The notes under the pieces are model-generated. The model was not told the origin of the DNA. It made no database searches and was given only the letters and a program-made list of their open reading frames with translations. DNA of 64,000 bases from an uncultured Prevotella sp. (GTDB taxonomy: Bacteria; Bacteroidota; Bacteroidia; Bacteroidales; Bacteroidaceae), in contig CAKQCV010000006.1 of NCBI GenBank assembly GCA_934217675.1, positions 11,713 through 75,712 of the forward strand. Direction: 5' to 3'. Shown one piece after another: positions 53,561-62,766 of the stretch. The translations under genes and the position numbers were made by a program. Within the stretch, counting starts at the first letter, position 1, and each line of letters opens with the position of its first letter.

Positions 53561-55411
53561 ATGTGCGGAATAGTAGGATATATTGGATATAGGGATGCAT
53601 ACCCAGTTTTGATAAGTGGACTTCACCGATTAGAATATCGTGGATACGATTCTGCCGGAGTTGCACTAATAACAGATTCTGGTAACATGAATGTGTATAA
53701 AGAGAAAGGCAAGGTGAGCAATTTGGAACAATTAGCTTCCACAAAAGATTGTTCGGGGCATATTGGTATTGCCCATACACGTTGGGCAACTCACGGTGAG
53801 CCTTCTCGTATCAACGCACATCCCCATGTATCTCAAAATGGTAGACTTGCTCTTGTACACAATGGAATAATCGAGAACTATGATAGCTTGAAGAAATTTC
53901 TAACTTCAAGAGGATATAGCTTTAAAAGTTCAACAGATACCGAAGTATTGGTACAACTAATACAATTTATTCAGGATGAGTATCATGAAGACCTTGAGAA
54001 ATCAGTTATCTCTGCTTTGAACAGAGTTACTGGAGCATACGCTATTGCCGTGTTAGATAAAGATTGTCCAGACAAAATTGTTGTGGCTCGCAAGTCAAGT
54101 CCGCTTGTGATAGGCATCGGCGATGATTATAACGAATTTTTTATTGCTTCAGATGCTCTTCCGTTTGTGGAGTATACAAAAAAGATAATATATCTGAATG
54201 ACGGTGAAGTGGCACTTCTCCGTTTACATCACAAGGTTGAAATTCATAACCTTGACAATGAAGACGTTGATCCCAAGATAAAAGATGTTGATGTAGACTT
54301 GAACAGTCTTGAAAAAGGAGGCTTCCCACATTTCATGCTTAAAGAAATATATGACCAGCCACGTTGTATCTCAGATTGTATGCGAGGACGCCTGTTGCCA
54401 GATGAGAAACGTATTGTTCTCAGTGCGATAAATCTTCATCGTGACCGTTTGCTTCGTGCAAAACGTTTTATTATTGTAGCTTGTGGAACATCATGGCATG
54501 CAGGTCTGATAGGAAAGCAACTCATTGAGCAATGGTGTGGTATACCGGTAGAAGTAGAATATGCTTCAGAGTTCAGATACCGCAATCCAGTTGTTCATCC
54601 GGACGATGTTGTGATAGCAATATCACAAAGTGGCGAAACAGCAGATACACTTGCTGCTTTTGAGCTTGCCAAACAAAAAGGCGCTTTATGCTTTGGGGTT
54701 GTCAACGTCGTTGGCTCAAGTATTGCAAGAGCTTCTGATACAGGTATTTATATACACGTTGGACCAGAGATTGGAGTCGCCTCAACAAAGGCGTTTACCG
54801 GTCAGGTTACAGTTTTAACGCTTTTTGCTTTGGCACTTGGACATGAGCTTGGCTTTATTTCTCAGAATGAATTTGAGAAATATATTGCAGAGATGGCTTT
54901 GATTCCAGATAAGATGAAATTGGTTTTGAAGCAAGATAACAAGATAAAGAAAATTGCTCGTTCTTTGACATACGCTCGCAATGCTTTGTATATGGGGCGT
55001 GGTTTTAATTATCCTGTGGCACTTGAAGGAGCGTTGAAGCTTAAAGAAATAAGCTATATTCATGCAGAAGGGTATCCGGCAGCAGAAATGAAACATGGTC
55101 CGATTGCACTTGTTGATGAAGATATGCCTGTGATTTTTGTTGCTACACACCATCAGCTGTATAAAAAGATATTAAGCAATATTCAAGAAGTAAAAGCAAG
55201 AAACGGCAGAATCCTTGCAATAGTAACAGAAGGTGACGAAGCTGTAAGGAAGATTGCAGAAGAGGTTATAGAGGTTCCGCCTACTTTGCCTGCTGTTGCA
55301 CCTTTACTGTCTGTTTTGCCTCTGCAGTTACTTTCGTATCATGTAGCTGTGTTTAAAGGGCTTAATGTTGACCAACCAAGGAATCTTGCTAAATCAGTTA
55401 CAGTAGAATAA
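53561..55411 (+). CDS. glmS: Glutamine-fructose-6-phosphate aminotransferase (isomerizing)
   Basis: 616 residues, normal length. It makes glucosamine-6-phosphate for peptidoglycan and polysaccharide. The N-terminal glutaminase begins MCGIVGYIGYRDAYPVL with nucleophile Cys2, and GIAHTRWATHGEPSRINAHP. The C-terminal half has two SIS domains: VACGTSWHAGLIGKQLIE, AISQSGETADTLAAFELAKQ, and ALKLKEISYIHAEGYPAAE. The end LAKSVTVE is the conserved tail. fmt follows after 26 bases. Confidence 0.98.
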   Translation: MCGIVGYIGYRDAYPVLISGLHRLEYRGYDSAGVALITDSGNMNVYKEKGKVSNLEQLASTKDCSGHIGIAHTRWATHGEPSRINAHPHVSQNGRLALVHNGIIENYDSLKKFLTSRGYSFKSSTDTEVLVQLIQFIQDEYHEDLEKSVISALNRVTGAYAIAVLDKDCPDKIVVARKSSPLVIGIGDDYNEFFIASDALPFVEYTKKIIYLNDGEVALLRLHHKVEIHNLDNEDVDPKIKDVDVDLNSLEKGGFPHFMLKEIYDQPRCISDCMRGRLLPDEKRIVLSAINLHRDRLLRAKRFIIVACGTSWHAGLIGKQLIEQWCGIPVEVEYASEFRYRNPVVHPDDVVIAISQSGETADTLAAFELAKQKGALCFGVVNVVGSSIARASDTGIYIHVGPEIGVASTKAFTGQVTVLTLFALALGHELGFISQNEFEKYIAEMALIPDKMKLVLKQDNKIKKIARSLTYARNALYMGRGFNYPVALEGALKLKEISYIHAEGYPAAEMKHGPIALVDEDMPVIFVATHHQLYKKILSNIQEVKARNGRILAIVTEGDEAVRKIAEEVIEVPPTLPAVAPLLSVLPLQLLSYHVAVFKGLNVDQPRNLAKSVTVE

Positions 55412-55437
55412 TTATATTCACGACATTTAATGTAAAG

Positions 55438-56418
55438 ATGACAAAGAAAGATTTAAGAATAGTATTTATGGGCACACCAGAGTTTGCTGTTGGCACACTG
55501 CAAGCTCTGGTTGAAGGCGGATATAATGTAGTGGCAGTTGTAACCCAACCCGACAAGCCTGTTGGTAGACACCAAGACACACTTCAGCCACCAGCTGTAA
55601 AAGTCTATGCTCAGGAGCATAATCTTCCGGTACTACAGCCTGTTAAAATGAAAGACCCTGAGTTTGTTGATGTTTTGCGCAGTTATGAACCAGACTTACA
55701 GGTTGTCGTGGCATTCAGAATGCTGCCAGAGGTTGTTTGGGATATGCCGCGTTTCGGTACTTTTAATGTTCATGCCGCTTTATTGCCACAGTATCGTGGT
55801 GCAGCACCAATCAACTGGGCTGTAATAAACGGTGAGAAGCAAACCGGTGTAACTACATTTTTCCTTGATCATGATATAGACACCGGAAGGATAATAATGC
55901 AGAAGCCTTTCGACATTGCCGATGATTATAATGTTGAGGATGTGTATGACGGACTGATGAAACTTGGCGCTGATATTGCTATTGAAACTATAGACAAGAT
56001 AATTGAAGGTGACGGTCATGTGGATACTCTTCCACAAGAGGATATGATAAAAACAGATACCGTGCTTCATAATGCTCCAAAGATTTTTAAGGAAACATGT
56101 AGGATAAATTGGAGTCAGAAAGCTAAGGCCGTGTATGATTTTGTTCGTGGCATGTCACCTTATCCAGGTGCTTGGACAGAGATAGAGGATGGGAAAGGAA
56201 AAAAATCCGTTTTGAAAATATACAAAACACAAATGACAGAATTTAAGAGCTCCGGAGCTATAGGGACTTTTTTTGTAGACAAAGATAAACTCTATGTCAA
56301 CACTTCAGACTGTATGCTTCAGTTGCTGACCTTGCAGTTGAGTGGCAAGAAACGCATGGAAGCTCGCGACTTCCTTAACGGAATGAGGAATATTTTTGGT
56401 TATAAAATTGTTTTGTAA
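55438..56418 (+). CDS. fmt: Methionyl-tRNA formyltransferase
   Basis: 326 residues, normal length. It formylates initiator Met-tRNA with 10-formyl-tetrahydrofolate. N-terminal LRIVFMGTPEFAVGTLQALV, the catalytic region FNVHAALLPQYRGAAPINWA, VTTFFLDHDIDTGRIIM with the catalytic Asp, and the C-terminal OB-fold start at about residue 205 are all present. It is the second gene after glmS and ends at a bidirectional terminator. The usual partner def is not adjacent. Confidence 0.97.
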   Translation: MTKKDLRIVFMGTPEFAVGTLQALVEGGYNVVAVVTQPDKPVGRHQDTLQPPAVKVYAQEHNLPVLQPVKMKDPEFVDVLRSYEPDLQVVVAFRMLPEVVWDMPRFGTFNVHAALLPQYRGAAPINWAVINGEKQTGVTTFFLDHDIDTGRIIMQKPFDIADDYNVEDVYDGLMKLGADIAIETIDKIIEGDGHVDTLPQEDMIKTDTVLHNAPKIFKETCRINWSQKAKAVYDFVRGMSPYPGAWTEIEDGKGKKSVLKIYKTQMTEFKSSGAIGTFFVDKDKLYVNTSDCMLQLLTLQLSGKKRMEARDFLNGMRNIFGYKIVL

Positions 56419-56430
56419 ATAACATAAAAT

Positions 56431-56475
56431 AAAAATAACGCAATGATACAAATATTTGTTCATTGCGTTATTTTT
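56431..56475. terminator. Bidirectional terminator between fmt and the CLC channel gene
   Basis: AAAAATAACGCAATGA and its exact complement give a 16-bp stem around a 13-base loop, with A- and U-runs on both sides. Confidence 0.92.
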
Positions 56476-56481
56476 GTTTCG

Positions 56482-58278
56482 TTATTCTGCCGACATGTCT
56501 GCTACCATCTTTCTGTAAGTAGAATACAGGTGTGTTCTGCTTACGTACCCACGCAGTGTACCATCAGTTTCAAGAACAGGCAACATACCGGCATCCGTAG
56601 AGTCGAATCTTTTCATTACTTCCTCCATCGGGTCATTTACTCCCAACACACAAGCTGGCTGTGACATCAGTTGCTTTACCTTGAAATGATGGTAAAGCTC
56701 AGTCCTGAATATTATGTGTCTTAATTTCGACATGTCAATCTCACCAAGAAACTTTCCGCCATTGTCAAGCACCGGCAAAACATAGTTATGGCTGCGACTG
56801 ATGGCATGCACAAGAGTGCCAAGATCCATATCCTCAGGAACATGGGCAACATTCTTGTCGATAACGCTGTCGATGTTCATCAGTGTAAGAACAGCTCTGT
56901 CGGTATGGTGGGTTATAAGCTTGCCTTCTCTTGCCAATCGCATTCCATATATGCTGTGTGGCTCAAATATTATTATGGTTAGATAAGCACAAATACTCAC
57001 AATCATTAAAGGCATAAACATTTGATAGCCACCTGTAATTTCAGCTATCAGGAATGTGCCGGTGAGTGGGGCATGCATTACTCCAGCCATTACGGCAGCC
57101 ATGCCTAAAAGCACAAAATTCTTTTCTGGCACGTAAACTCCAATGTCGTAGATGTTCCACAATCTTGCAAACAAGAATCCACCATAGGCTCCTATAAACA
57201 ACGACGGTGCAAAGGTACCTCCACATCCTCCTCCGCCATTTGTGGCAGATGTGGCAAACACTTTTGTCAAGACTACCAATCCAACAAAGACAACAAGTAA
57301 ATTGCTGTGTCCGTAGAACAGAGAACTGTTCATTATCTGATCCCAATCTGCCTGTGTCTTCCCATTCAGCAATATATTTATGCTGTGATAACCTTCACCA
57401 TACAGAACTGGGAACAGGGCAATAAGCGTGCTAAGCATAATGCCACCTAATGCCAGTTTTGCATAAGGGTGTTCTTTTAGCTTTCCGAATACCCCCTCGC
57501 AAGCAGTCATAGTGCGCATGAAGTACAGGCTGATAAGTCCTCCGGTTATTCCCAAAAGTATATATGCTGGTACTCTTGAAAGATTCCACGAACCATCGAC
57601 ATGGAAATCAAACAAAGCTCCTCCAGACGAGAAAATATACGTGAAGCAAGCTGCCGTGACACTTGATATGAGGATAGGCAACAATGATGCCATTGTAAGG
57701 TCTATCATCAATACTTCAAGCGTAAATACCAATCCTGTTATCGGTGCTTTGAATATTCCGGCAATAGCTGCAGCAGCTCCACATCCAACCATAAGCATAA
57801 GCGTTTTGTTGTCCATCTTGAACAACTTTCCAAGATTGCTGCCGATAGCAGAACCTGTAAGCACGATAGGTGCCTCAGCTCCTACACTACCACCAAAACC
57901 GATTGTTATGGCTGACGCAATGACTGAACTCCAGCAGTTATGAGCTTTCAGACGGCTGTTCTTGCTGCTTATGGCATATAATATTCTTGTAATACCATGG
58001 CTAATGTTGTCTCTTACCAAATACTTTACGAATAACGATGTGATGAAAATTCCTACTACTGGATATATCAGGTACAGCCAGTTAAAACGGTCCACGGTAA
58101 ATCCCGTCGTGAGCAGATGCTGTATTTCCTTTATGATAGTATGCAAAACACTCGCTGCTATTGCTACAAAGAATCCTACAGCAAAGCTTAGGATTAGGGT
58201 GAACTGTTTGTCGGAAATGTGTTTTTCCCGCCATTTTATCACGTCGTTAACAAGAGTCTCCTTGATATTCTTTTGCAT
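56482..58278 (-). CDS. CLC-family chloride channel/antiporter with CBS domains
   Basis: 598 residues. About 12 membrane segments to residue 440 carry the CLC selectivity motifs: GFGGSVGAEAPIVLTGSAIG, where the Glu before Pro is the gating glutamate, and TNGGGGCGGTFAPSLFIGA. The C-terminal 150 residues hold two CBS domains (VLTLMNIDSVIDKNVAHVPE, VKQLMSQPACVLGVNDPMEE) that may bind adenine nucleotides. It lies 35 bases after the threonylcarbamoyl-AMP synthase gene and is probably cotranscribed. Whether it is a channel or a proton antiporter cannot be told with certainty. Confidence 0.94.
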   Translation of the reverse strand: MQKNIKETLVNDVIKWREKHISDKQFTLILSFAVGFFVAIAASVLHTIIKEIQHLLTTGFTVDRFNWLYLIYPVVGIFITSLFVKYLVRDNISHGITRILYAISSKNSRLKAHNCWSSVIASAITIGFGGSVGAEAPIVLTGSAIGSNLGKLFKMDNKTLMLMVGCGAAAAIAGIFKAPITGLVFTLEVLMIDLTMASLLPILISSVTAACFTYIFSSGGALFDFHVDGSWNLSRVPAYILLGITGGLISLYFMRTMTACEGVFGKLKEHPYAKLALGGIMLSTLIALFPVLYGEGYHSINILLNGKTQADWDQIMNSSLFYGHSNLLVVFVGLVVLTKVFATSATNGGGGCGGTFAPSLFIGAYGGFLFARLWNIYDIGVYVPEKNFVLLGMAAVMAGVMHAPLTGTFLIAEITGGYQMFMPLMIVSICAYLTIIIFEPHSIYGMRLAREGKLITHHTDRAVLTLMNIDSVIDKNVAHVPEDMDLGTLVHAISRSHNYVLPVLDNGGKFLGEIDMSKLRHIIFRTELYHHFKVKQLMSQPACVLGVNDPMEEVMKRFDSTDAGMLPVLETDGTLRGYVSRTHLYSTYRKMVADMSAE

Positions 58279-58313
58279 TTTCTATAAAAACAGTATATAT
58301 TTTCCTGCAACTT

Positions 58314-58880
58314 TTATCTTATTATTTTAACTTCTCCGTTTTCCGATAATTTGATTATGCTTGATGGGGTATGCGGCTTGTGTTCTTGTCTTCTCGACCA
58401 GCACACGTAGTCAACAGCATTCAGCAGTTCTTCTGATATGTCGCGATAGTTTTGAGCAGCAGGTTCTCCGCTTATATTTGCGCTCGTAGACACAATAGGC
58501 TTTTGAAAACGGTAACAAAGTTCCTTTGAAAACGCCTCCTTTGTTATTCTCATTGCTATACTTCCGTCTTCTGCAATAAGATTTGGTGCGAGATTCACGG
58601 CATTGTCAAGTATCACCGTTGTTGGCTTCTCTGCAAGTTCAAGTAAATCCCATGCTACGTCAGGCACATTTCTTACATATCTCTGCAGTCTGTTGTCAGA
58701 GTCTACAAGACAGATAAGAGCCTTGGAGTCGTCTCTGTGCTTAATATTATAGACCTTTGCCACAGCCTCTGCATTGGTGGCATCACAACCTATTCCCCAT
58801 ACCGTGTCTGTAGGGTAGAGGATAACTCCTCCTTTTTTCATTACCTCAATAGCATTCTTTATATCATCCTGTGTATTCAT
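58314..58880 (-). CDS. L-threonylcarbamoyladenylate synthase (Sua5/YrdC/TsaC family)
   Basis: 188 residues, the short single-domain type. It makes threonylcarbamoyl-AMP from threonine, bicarbonate and ATP for the t6A37 modification of ANN-decoding tRNAs. Family features are MKKGGVILYPTDTVWGIGCD, AVAKVYNIKHRDDSKALICL, IAMRITKEAF and KPIVSTSANISGEPAAQNY. It is first in a two-gene unit with the CLC gene; a promoter of the phylum type lies 28 bases upstream. Confidence 0.95.
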   Translation of the reverse strand: MNTQDDIKNAIEVMKKGGVILYPTDTVWGIGCDATNAEAVAKVYNIKHRDDSKALICLVDSDNRLQRYVRNVPDVAWDLLELAEKPTTVILDNAVNLAPNLIAEDGSIAMRITKEAFSKELCYRFQKPIVSTSANISGEPAAQNYRDISEELLNAVDYVCWSRRQEHKPHTPSSIIKLSENGEVKIIR

Positions 58881-58907
58881 CTTTTTCTTTTTATTTTAAT
58901 GCAGTTG

Positions 58908-58937
58908 CAAATATAGCGTATTTGATTTTTACTCAAA
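58908..58937 (-). promoter_or_regulatory. Promoter of the tsaC-type gene and CLC gene
   Basis: TTTG (58934-58937), 18 bases, TATATTTG (58908-58915). Confidence 0.65.
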
Positions 58938-58971
58938 AATTAATTGCCGATAATTTCTGTTTTTTGCCGAA

Positions 58972-60153
58972 TTATTGTTCTTTGTCATTTTTGCTTCCGT
59001 CACCATACAGATAATAATACCAGTAGGTATTTCCGTAAGATTTTCTTGCAAGATACTTCTTGCTTTTTTCATCAGGTGTTGTCTTCAGTATGGTTTGCAA
59101 ATCAATGTAGTCAGCCTCCATAACCTCGTTTTTATAGCTTATAATAGGAGTAGATCTTACATGGTTATAGAGGAGCAGAGCCTCTCTGTAGGCTTGAGGA
59201 AGTTTCTTGTGATTCAATTCCTTGTCTTTTGCAAGCTCTTTTGCAAAAGAGTCGAGGTCTCTGTCCATGAGATATCCGCAAAGTAGGTAATCCTCAAGCG
59301 TTTTTTTGGCATATCCATGTTTCTTCATCCATCTTAAAAAAGTCATTGCTCTGCATTTCTGTTTCATTGGCTCTGCAACATGCCTAAATATAAGGGTATC
59401 GGAATACAGCAGGCATTTTGTTGTTTTGCCATTAGGCAACAATGCGTCAGACCCACCACAGATGTCATATTCGAAAAGCTTTTCTGCCAGTTGTCCTGTT
59501 TTAGATAATGCATAAGCTCTTAGCATTGTAGTAGAAGAGTCTGCATCATTTTCGTTGCCTTTAACCTTGAGCGCTTCGTTGAATTTATCCTGTGCAATAA
59601 GGTTTTCTATTCGTATGCGGTCATGGAAAGCCCTGTTAGTATTTGCCGTAGCACATATAAACGTCATAGATATAGCCATTATCATGAGGTTTTCCCATAT
59701 AATCTGTGCTTGTGATTTCCTTTCAGGTCCGTCGTTGTTGCCAAGCATGGATGCCGACACGTATGCCGCCATTATGTAGAGTATGATTATAATTGGTGCC
59801 AACCATTCCCATTTGCCAAAAGAATATCCTTGGTCAATGTTGGGACTGATGTCGGTGAGTATTGCCAGGAGCAGTGCCGATGGAAAATAGTTCATTGCCG
59901 GATATTTGATACATTTTTTTGTTAATGCATCAATAATTATTTGCAGGATGCAGAGCAAACCGGTCAATAGAATAGCCCCAATAAGCCTATTGTATTGTGT
60001 CAACCCATTTGAAAGCACATGTTGCTCCATAGTGAGCAAGTCATCCTGATAGAAATACAAATATACAAATGAAAAGATACAGAAGACAACGGCACTTACG
60101 ATGTTTGCCATCGCAGTGTCGTTGCTCCTGTGAAAGAATTTATTCTGTGCCAT
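58972..60153 (-). CDS. DUF6057-type membrane protein with helical repeat C-terminus
   Basis: About 393 residues from ATG 60151-60153 (MAQNKFFHRSNDTAMANIVS); a frame extension to 60210 would overlap glgB and is not needed. The N-terminal half has about five membrane segments (ANIVSAVVFCIFSFVYLYFY, LIGAILLTGLLCILQIIID, WLAPIIIILYIMAAYVSASM, ENLMIMAISMTFICATANTN). The C-terminal half is soluble and helical, with TPR-like spacing (FNEALKVKGNENDADSSTTM, YALSKTGQLAEKLFEYDICG). Function unknown. It starts 2 bases after glgB ends, so it is coupled to it. Confidence 0.78.
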   Translation of the reverse strand: MAQNKFFHRSNDTAMANIVSAVVFCIFSFVYLYFYQDDLLTMEQHVLSNGLTQYNRLIGAILLTGLLCILQIIIDALTKKCIKYPAMNYFPSALLLAILTDISPNIDQGYSFGKWEWLAPIIIILYIMAAYVSASMLGNNDGPERKSQAQIIWENLMIMAISMTFICATANTNRAFHDRIRIENLIAQDKFNEALKVKGNENDADSSTTMLRAYALSKTGQLAEKLFEYDICGGSDALLPNGKTTKCLLYSDTLIFRHVAEPMKQKCRAMTFLRWMKKHGYAKKTLEDYLLCGYLMDRDLDSFAKELAKDKELNHKKLPQAYREALLLYNHVRSTPIISYKNEVMEADYIDLQTILKTTPDEKSKKYLARKSYGNTYWYYYLYGDGSKNDKEQ

Positions 60154-60155
60154 TT

Positions 60156-62222
60156 TTAATTTTTCTTCAATACAACAGCTGAGCGTGCCGGTATGTATAG
60201 CTTCAGCCATTCTTTATGCTGATCAACGTATAATTGATCATAATTTGTGAGATGCGTCATAGTGTCATCCGTAAATCCGAAACCTCCAAATTTCTTAGCA
60301 TCTGTGTTTAACACCACATCATACGAACCTGTAGGAACAAGGAATCCGTAGTCGGTGAATGAGCGTGTAGGGTTAAAGTTGAACACAAAAAGCAGATCAC
60401 CTCTCATGAAGGCTAATATCTGGTCGTCATCATTGTGCCATATCTCTTGAAGCTTTGTATTTTGGAAGTTCTTTTCTGATTTTATTACCTGTAGCATTTC
60501 CTTGTCAAAGTCTCCAAGATAATGATAGTCAAGTTCCTTGTTGTCAACAAGACTCCATTGTCTTCGTGCATACTTGTAGCTCCATCCGTTTCCTTCTCTT
60601 GGGAAGTCAATCCATTCAGGGTGTCCGAATTCATTTCCCATAAAGTTCAAGTATCCTCCGTTTATAGCAGCAGCTGTAACCAGCCTTATCATTTTATGCA
60701 GGGCGATGCCTCTTCTTGATGTTTCGTTTTCGTCTCCTATTTTAAAGTGCCAGTACATGTCTGCGTCGACAAGTCTGAATATTATCGTCTTGTCGCCAAC
60801 AAGAGCTTGATCGTGACTTTCGCAGTAACTTATGGTTTTTTCGTCAGGTCTGCGGTTTTTCACCTCCCAGAAGATGCTGCTTGGCTTCCAGTCTTCGTCT
60901 CGCTTTTCCTTGATGGTCTTTATCCAATAATCAGGAATGTTCATAGCCATTCTGTAGTCGAATCCCATGCCTCCGTCTTTATATTTAGCAGCCAGTCCAG
61001 GCATTCCGCTCACTTCCTCGGCAATTGTTATGGCTTTTGGGTTTATTTCGTGTATAAGTTCGTTGGCAAGTGTGAGATAGCAGATGGCATTGTCGTCCTC
61101 ATGCCCGTTATAATAATCGGCATAGTTACAAAATGTTTCTCCCAAACCATGACTGTAATAGAGCATAGAAGTTACTCCGTCGAAACGGAATCCGTCGAAG
61201 TGAAATTCTTTCAGCCAATATTTGCAATTGCTCAGCAAGAAATGTATTACATTGTCTTTTCCATAATCAAAGCACAGACTGTCCCATGCTGGGTGCTCGC
61301 GTCTTTCTCCACTGTAGAAGTATTGGCATGGATCTCCTGCAAGATTGCCAAGTCCCTCAATCTCGTTCTTTACAGCATGGCTGTGCACAATATCCATAAT
61401 TACTGCTATTCCCATCTCGTGTGCAGTATCGATAAGAGATTTCAGTTCTTCAGGGGTGCCGAATCTGCTTGAAGGTGCAAAGAAACTGCTCACATGATAT
61501 CCGAAAGAGCCATAATAAGGATGCTCTTGTATAGCCATTACTTGTATGCAGTTGTAGCCGTCAGCTTTGATCCTTGGCAGCACATTATCGCGAAATTCCG
61601 TGTATGTACCCACTTTCTCTGCATCCTCTGCCATTCCAACGTGGCATTCGTATATAAGTAGCGGATTTTTGTTTGGCGAGAATTTCTTTTTTTTCCATTC
61701 ATACGGATGTTCCGTATTCCATACTTGTGCTGAGAATATTTTTGTTTCTTCGTCTTGAACAACTCTTTGTGCCCATGCTGGGATGCGCTCACCGTTTCCT
61801 CCGTCCCAGTATACGTGCATTTTGAACAAATCGCCATGTTTTATAGCTTTTTCCGACAGCTTCAGTTCCCAATTGTCAGTGCCGACAACTCTTTTGGCAC
61901 GAAATTTTTCGTTTTCTTGCCAGTTGTTGAAATCCCCCACGAGATATATGTCTGTTGCATTCGGTGCCCATTCCCTGAACACCCATCCACGTCTCATCTT
62001 GTGCAGTCCGTAGTATTCATACCCGCTTGCAAAGGCTTCTAATGTAGTTCTGCCGTTTTTTGTAAGTTGGTTCTTTTTCCATTCCGCATGTTCGTGTCTT
62101 CCGCGGATGGCATCCTCGTATGGTTCAAGATATGAGTCTTTCTGTACCAGTCCTATATGTTTAGGTGCTGTTTTCTTGGTTGCCTTTTTTGTGGTAACTT
62201 TTTTTGTCGTATTGTTAGCCAT
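60156..62222 (-). CDS. glgB: 1,4-alpha-glucan branching enzyme (eukaryotic-like GBE type)
   Basis: 688 residues. It introduces alpha-1,6 branches into glycogen. After a Lys/Thr-rich tail (residues 4-20) come a CBM48 module (RGWVFREWAPNATDIYLVGD) and a GH13 barrel: MDIVHSHAVKNE, FRFDGVTSMLYYSHG with nucleophile Asp348, AEEVSGMPG with acid Glu402, and ESHDQALVGDKTI with Asp471. The VTSMLYYSHG and SHDQALVGDK stretches are those of plant/animal enzymes rather than E. coli GlgB, as in other Bacteroidota. Other glycogen genes are not nearby. The basic tail is unusual. Confidence 0.96.
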   Translation of the reverse strand: MANNTTKKVTTKKATKKTAPKHIGLVQKDSYLEPYEDAIRGRHEHAEWKKNQLTKNGRTTLEAFASGYEYYGLHKMRRGWVFREWAPNATDIYLVGDFNNWQENEKFRAKRVVGTDNWELKLSEKAIKHGDLFKMHVYWDGGNGERIPAWAQRVVQDEETKIFSAQVWNTEHPYEWKKKKFSPNKNPLLIYECHVGMAEDAEKVGTYTEFRDNVLPRIKADGYNCIQVMAIQEHPYYGSFGYHVSSFFAPSSRFGTPEELKSLIDTAHEMGIAVIMDIVHSHAVKNEIEGLGNLAGDPCQYFYSGERREHPAWDSLCFDYGKDNVIHFLLSNCKYWLKEFHFDGFRFDGVTSMLYYSHGLGETFCNYADYYNGHEDDNAICYLTLANELIHEINPKAITIAEEVSGMPGLAAKYKDGGMGFDYRMAMNIPDYWIKTIKEKRDEDWKPSSIFWEVKNRRPDEKTISYCESHDQALVGDKTIIFRLVDADMYWHFKIGDENETSRRGIALHKMIRLVTAAAINGGYLNFMGNEFGHPEWIDFPREGNGWSYKYARRQWSLVDNKELDYHYLGDFDKEMLQVIKSEKNFQNTKLQEIWHNDDDQILAFMRGDLLFVFNFNPTRSFTDYGFLVPTGSYDVVLNTDAKKFGGFGFTDDTMTHLTNYDQLYVDQHKEWLKLYIPARSAVVLKKN

Positions 62223-62292
62223 AAATACAGATTATTTGCGTTAAATATAAGGTCCTCCTTTCATTGTTGCTGTTAAAAAGCTCAAATACTGT

Positions 62293-62736
62293 TTAAGCCA
62301 ATACTTTGAATATAGCTTTCTTTATCTGAGCCTCGTTTGAAATGCAAGGCGCATGTCCGTCTTGTGGAAAGAAAATAGCGAATTCACCAGGCTTGCATGT
62401 AACGTATGTGTCTGCAAGAATGGCGTATTTTGTGATATCTTTCTCCTCGTTGTATTCCTCTGCCGGCAGATCCTTCAGCGGGGTGTATCCGTATGTTTCC
62501 TCTGAGCTGAGCGGAATCTGTATGTCTATCATTCGTTTGTGTGTTTCAAGCTTTGCCTCTTCTTTGGTCTTGCCTTTTGCCATCTGCACGTTCACGAACA
62601 AATCCTTGTCTTTAATGAAATGTTTCCCCTCTTCAAGAGTGTTCAAATCATTTGCTTTGATGAATTCTACTACATCCTTGAATAAAGGATTCAGTGTAGC
62701 ATACTTTTCTAAATTGTCAAGTGTGTCAATTACCAT
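62293..62736 (-). CDS. YhcH/YjgK/YiaL (EbgC-like) family protein
   Basis: 147 residues. A cupin-like family thought to act in sugar or sialic-acid metabolism; EbgC is the beta-galactosidase small subunit. Typical features are EEGKHFIKDKDLFVNVQMA, ETHKRMIDIQIPLSSEETYG and FAIFFPQDGHAPC, where the His residues would bind metal. It lies 30 bases after the MORN gene and 70 before glgB. The biochemical role remains undetermined. Confidence 0.9.
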   Translation of the reverse strand: MVIDTLDNLEKYATLNPLFKDVVEFIKANDLNTLEEGKHFIKDKDLFVNVQMAKGKTKEEAKLETHKRMIDIQIPLSSEETYGYTPLKDLPAEEYNEEKDITKYAILADTYVTCKPGEFAIFFPQDGHAPCISNEAQIKKAIFKVLA

Positions 62737-62766
62737 AATGTTTTTTTGTTTAAGATATTTTATGTT

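Noticed and set aside
60747..61472. Plus-strand open frame of 241 codons
   Set aside because: Antisense to glgB, whose catalytic motifs are intact over the same bases.
62251..62261. A strong Shine-Dalgarno-like AAAGGAGGACC on the minus strand before glgB
   Set aside because: It is about 30 bases from the glgB ATG with no start codon at the proper distance, and this phylum seldom uses such sites.
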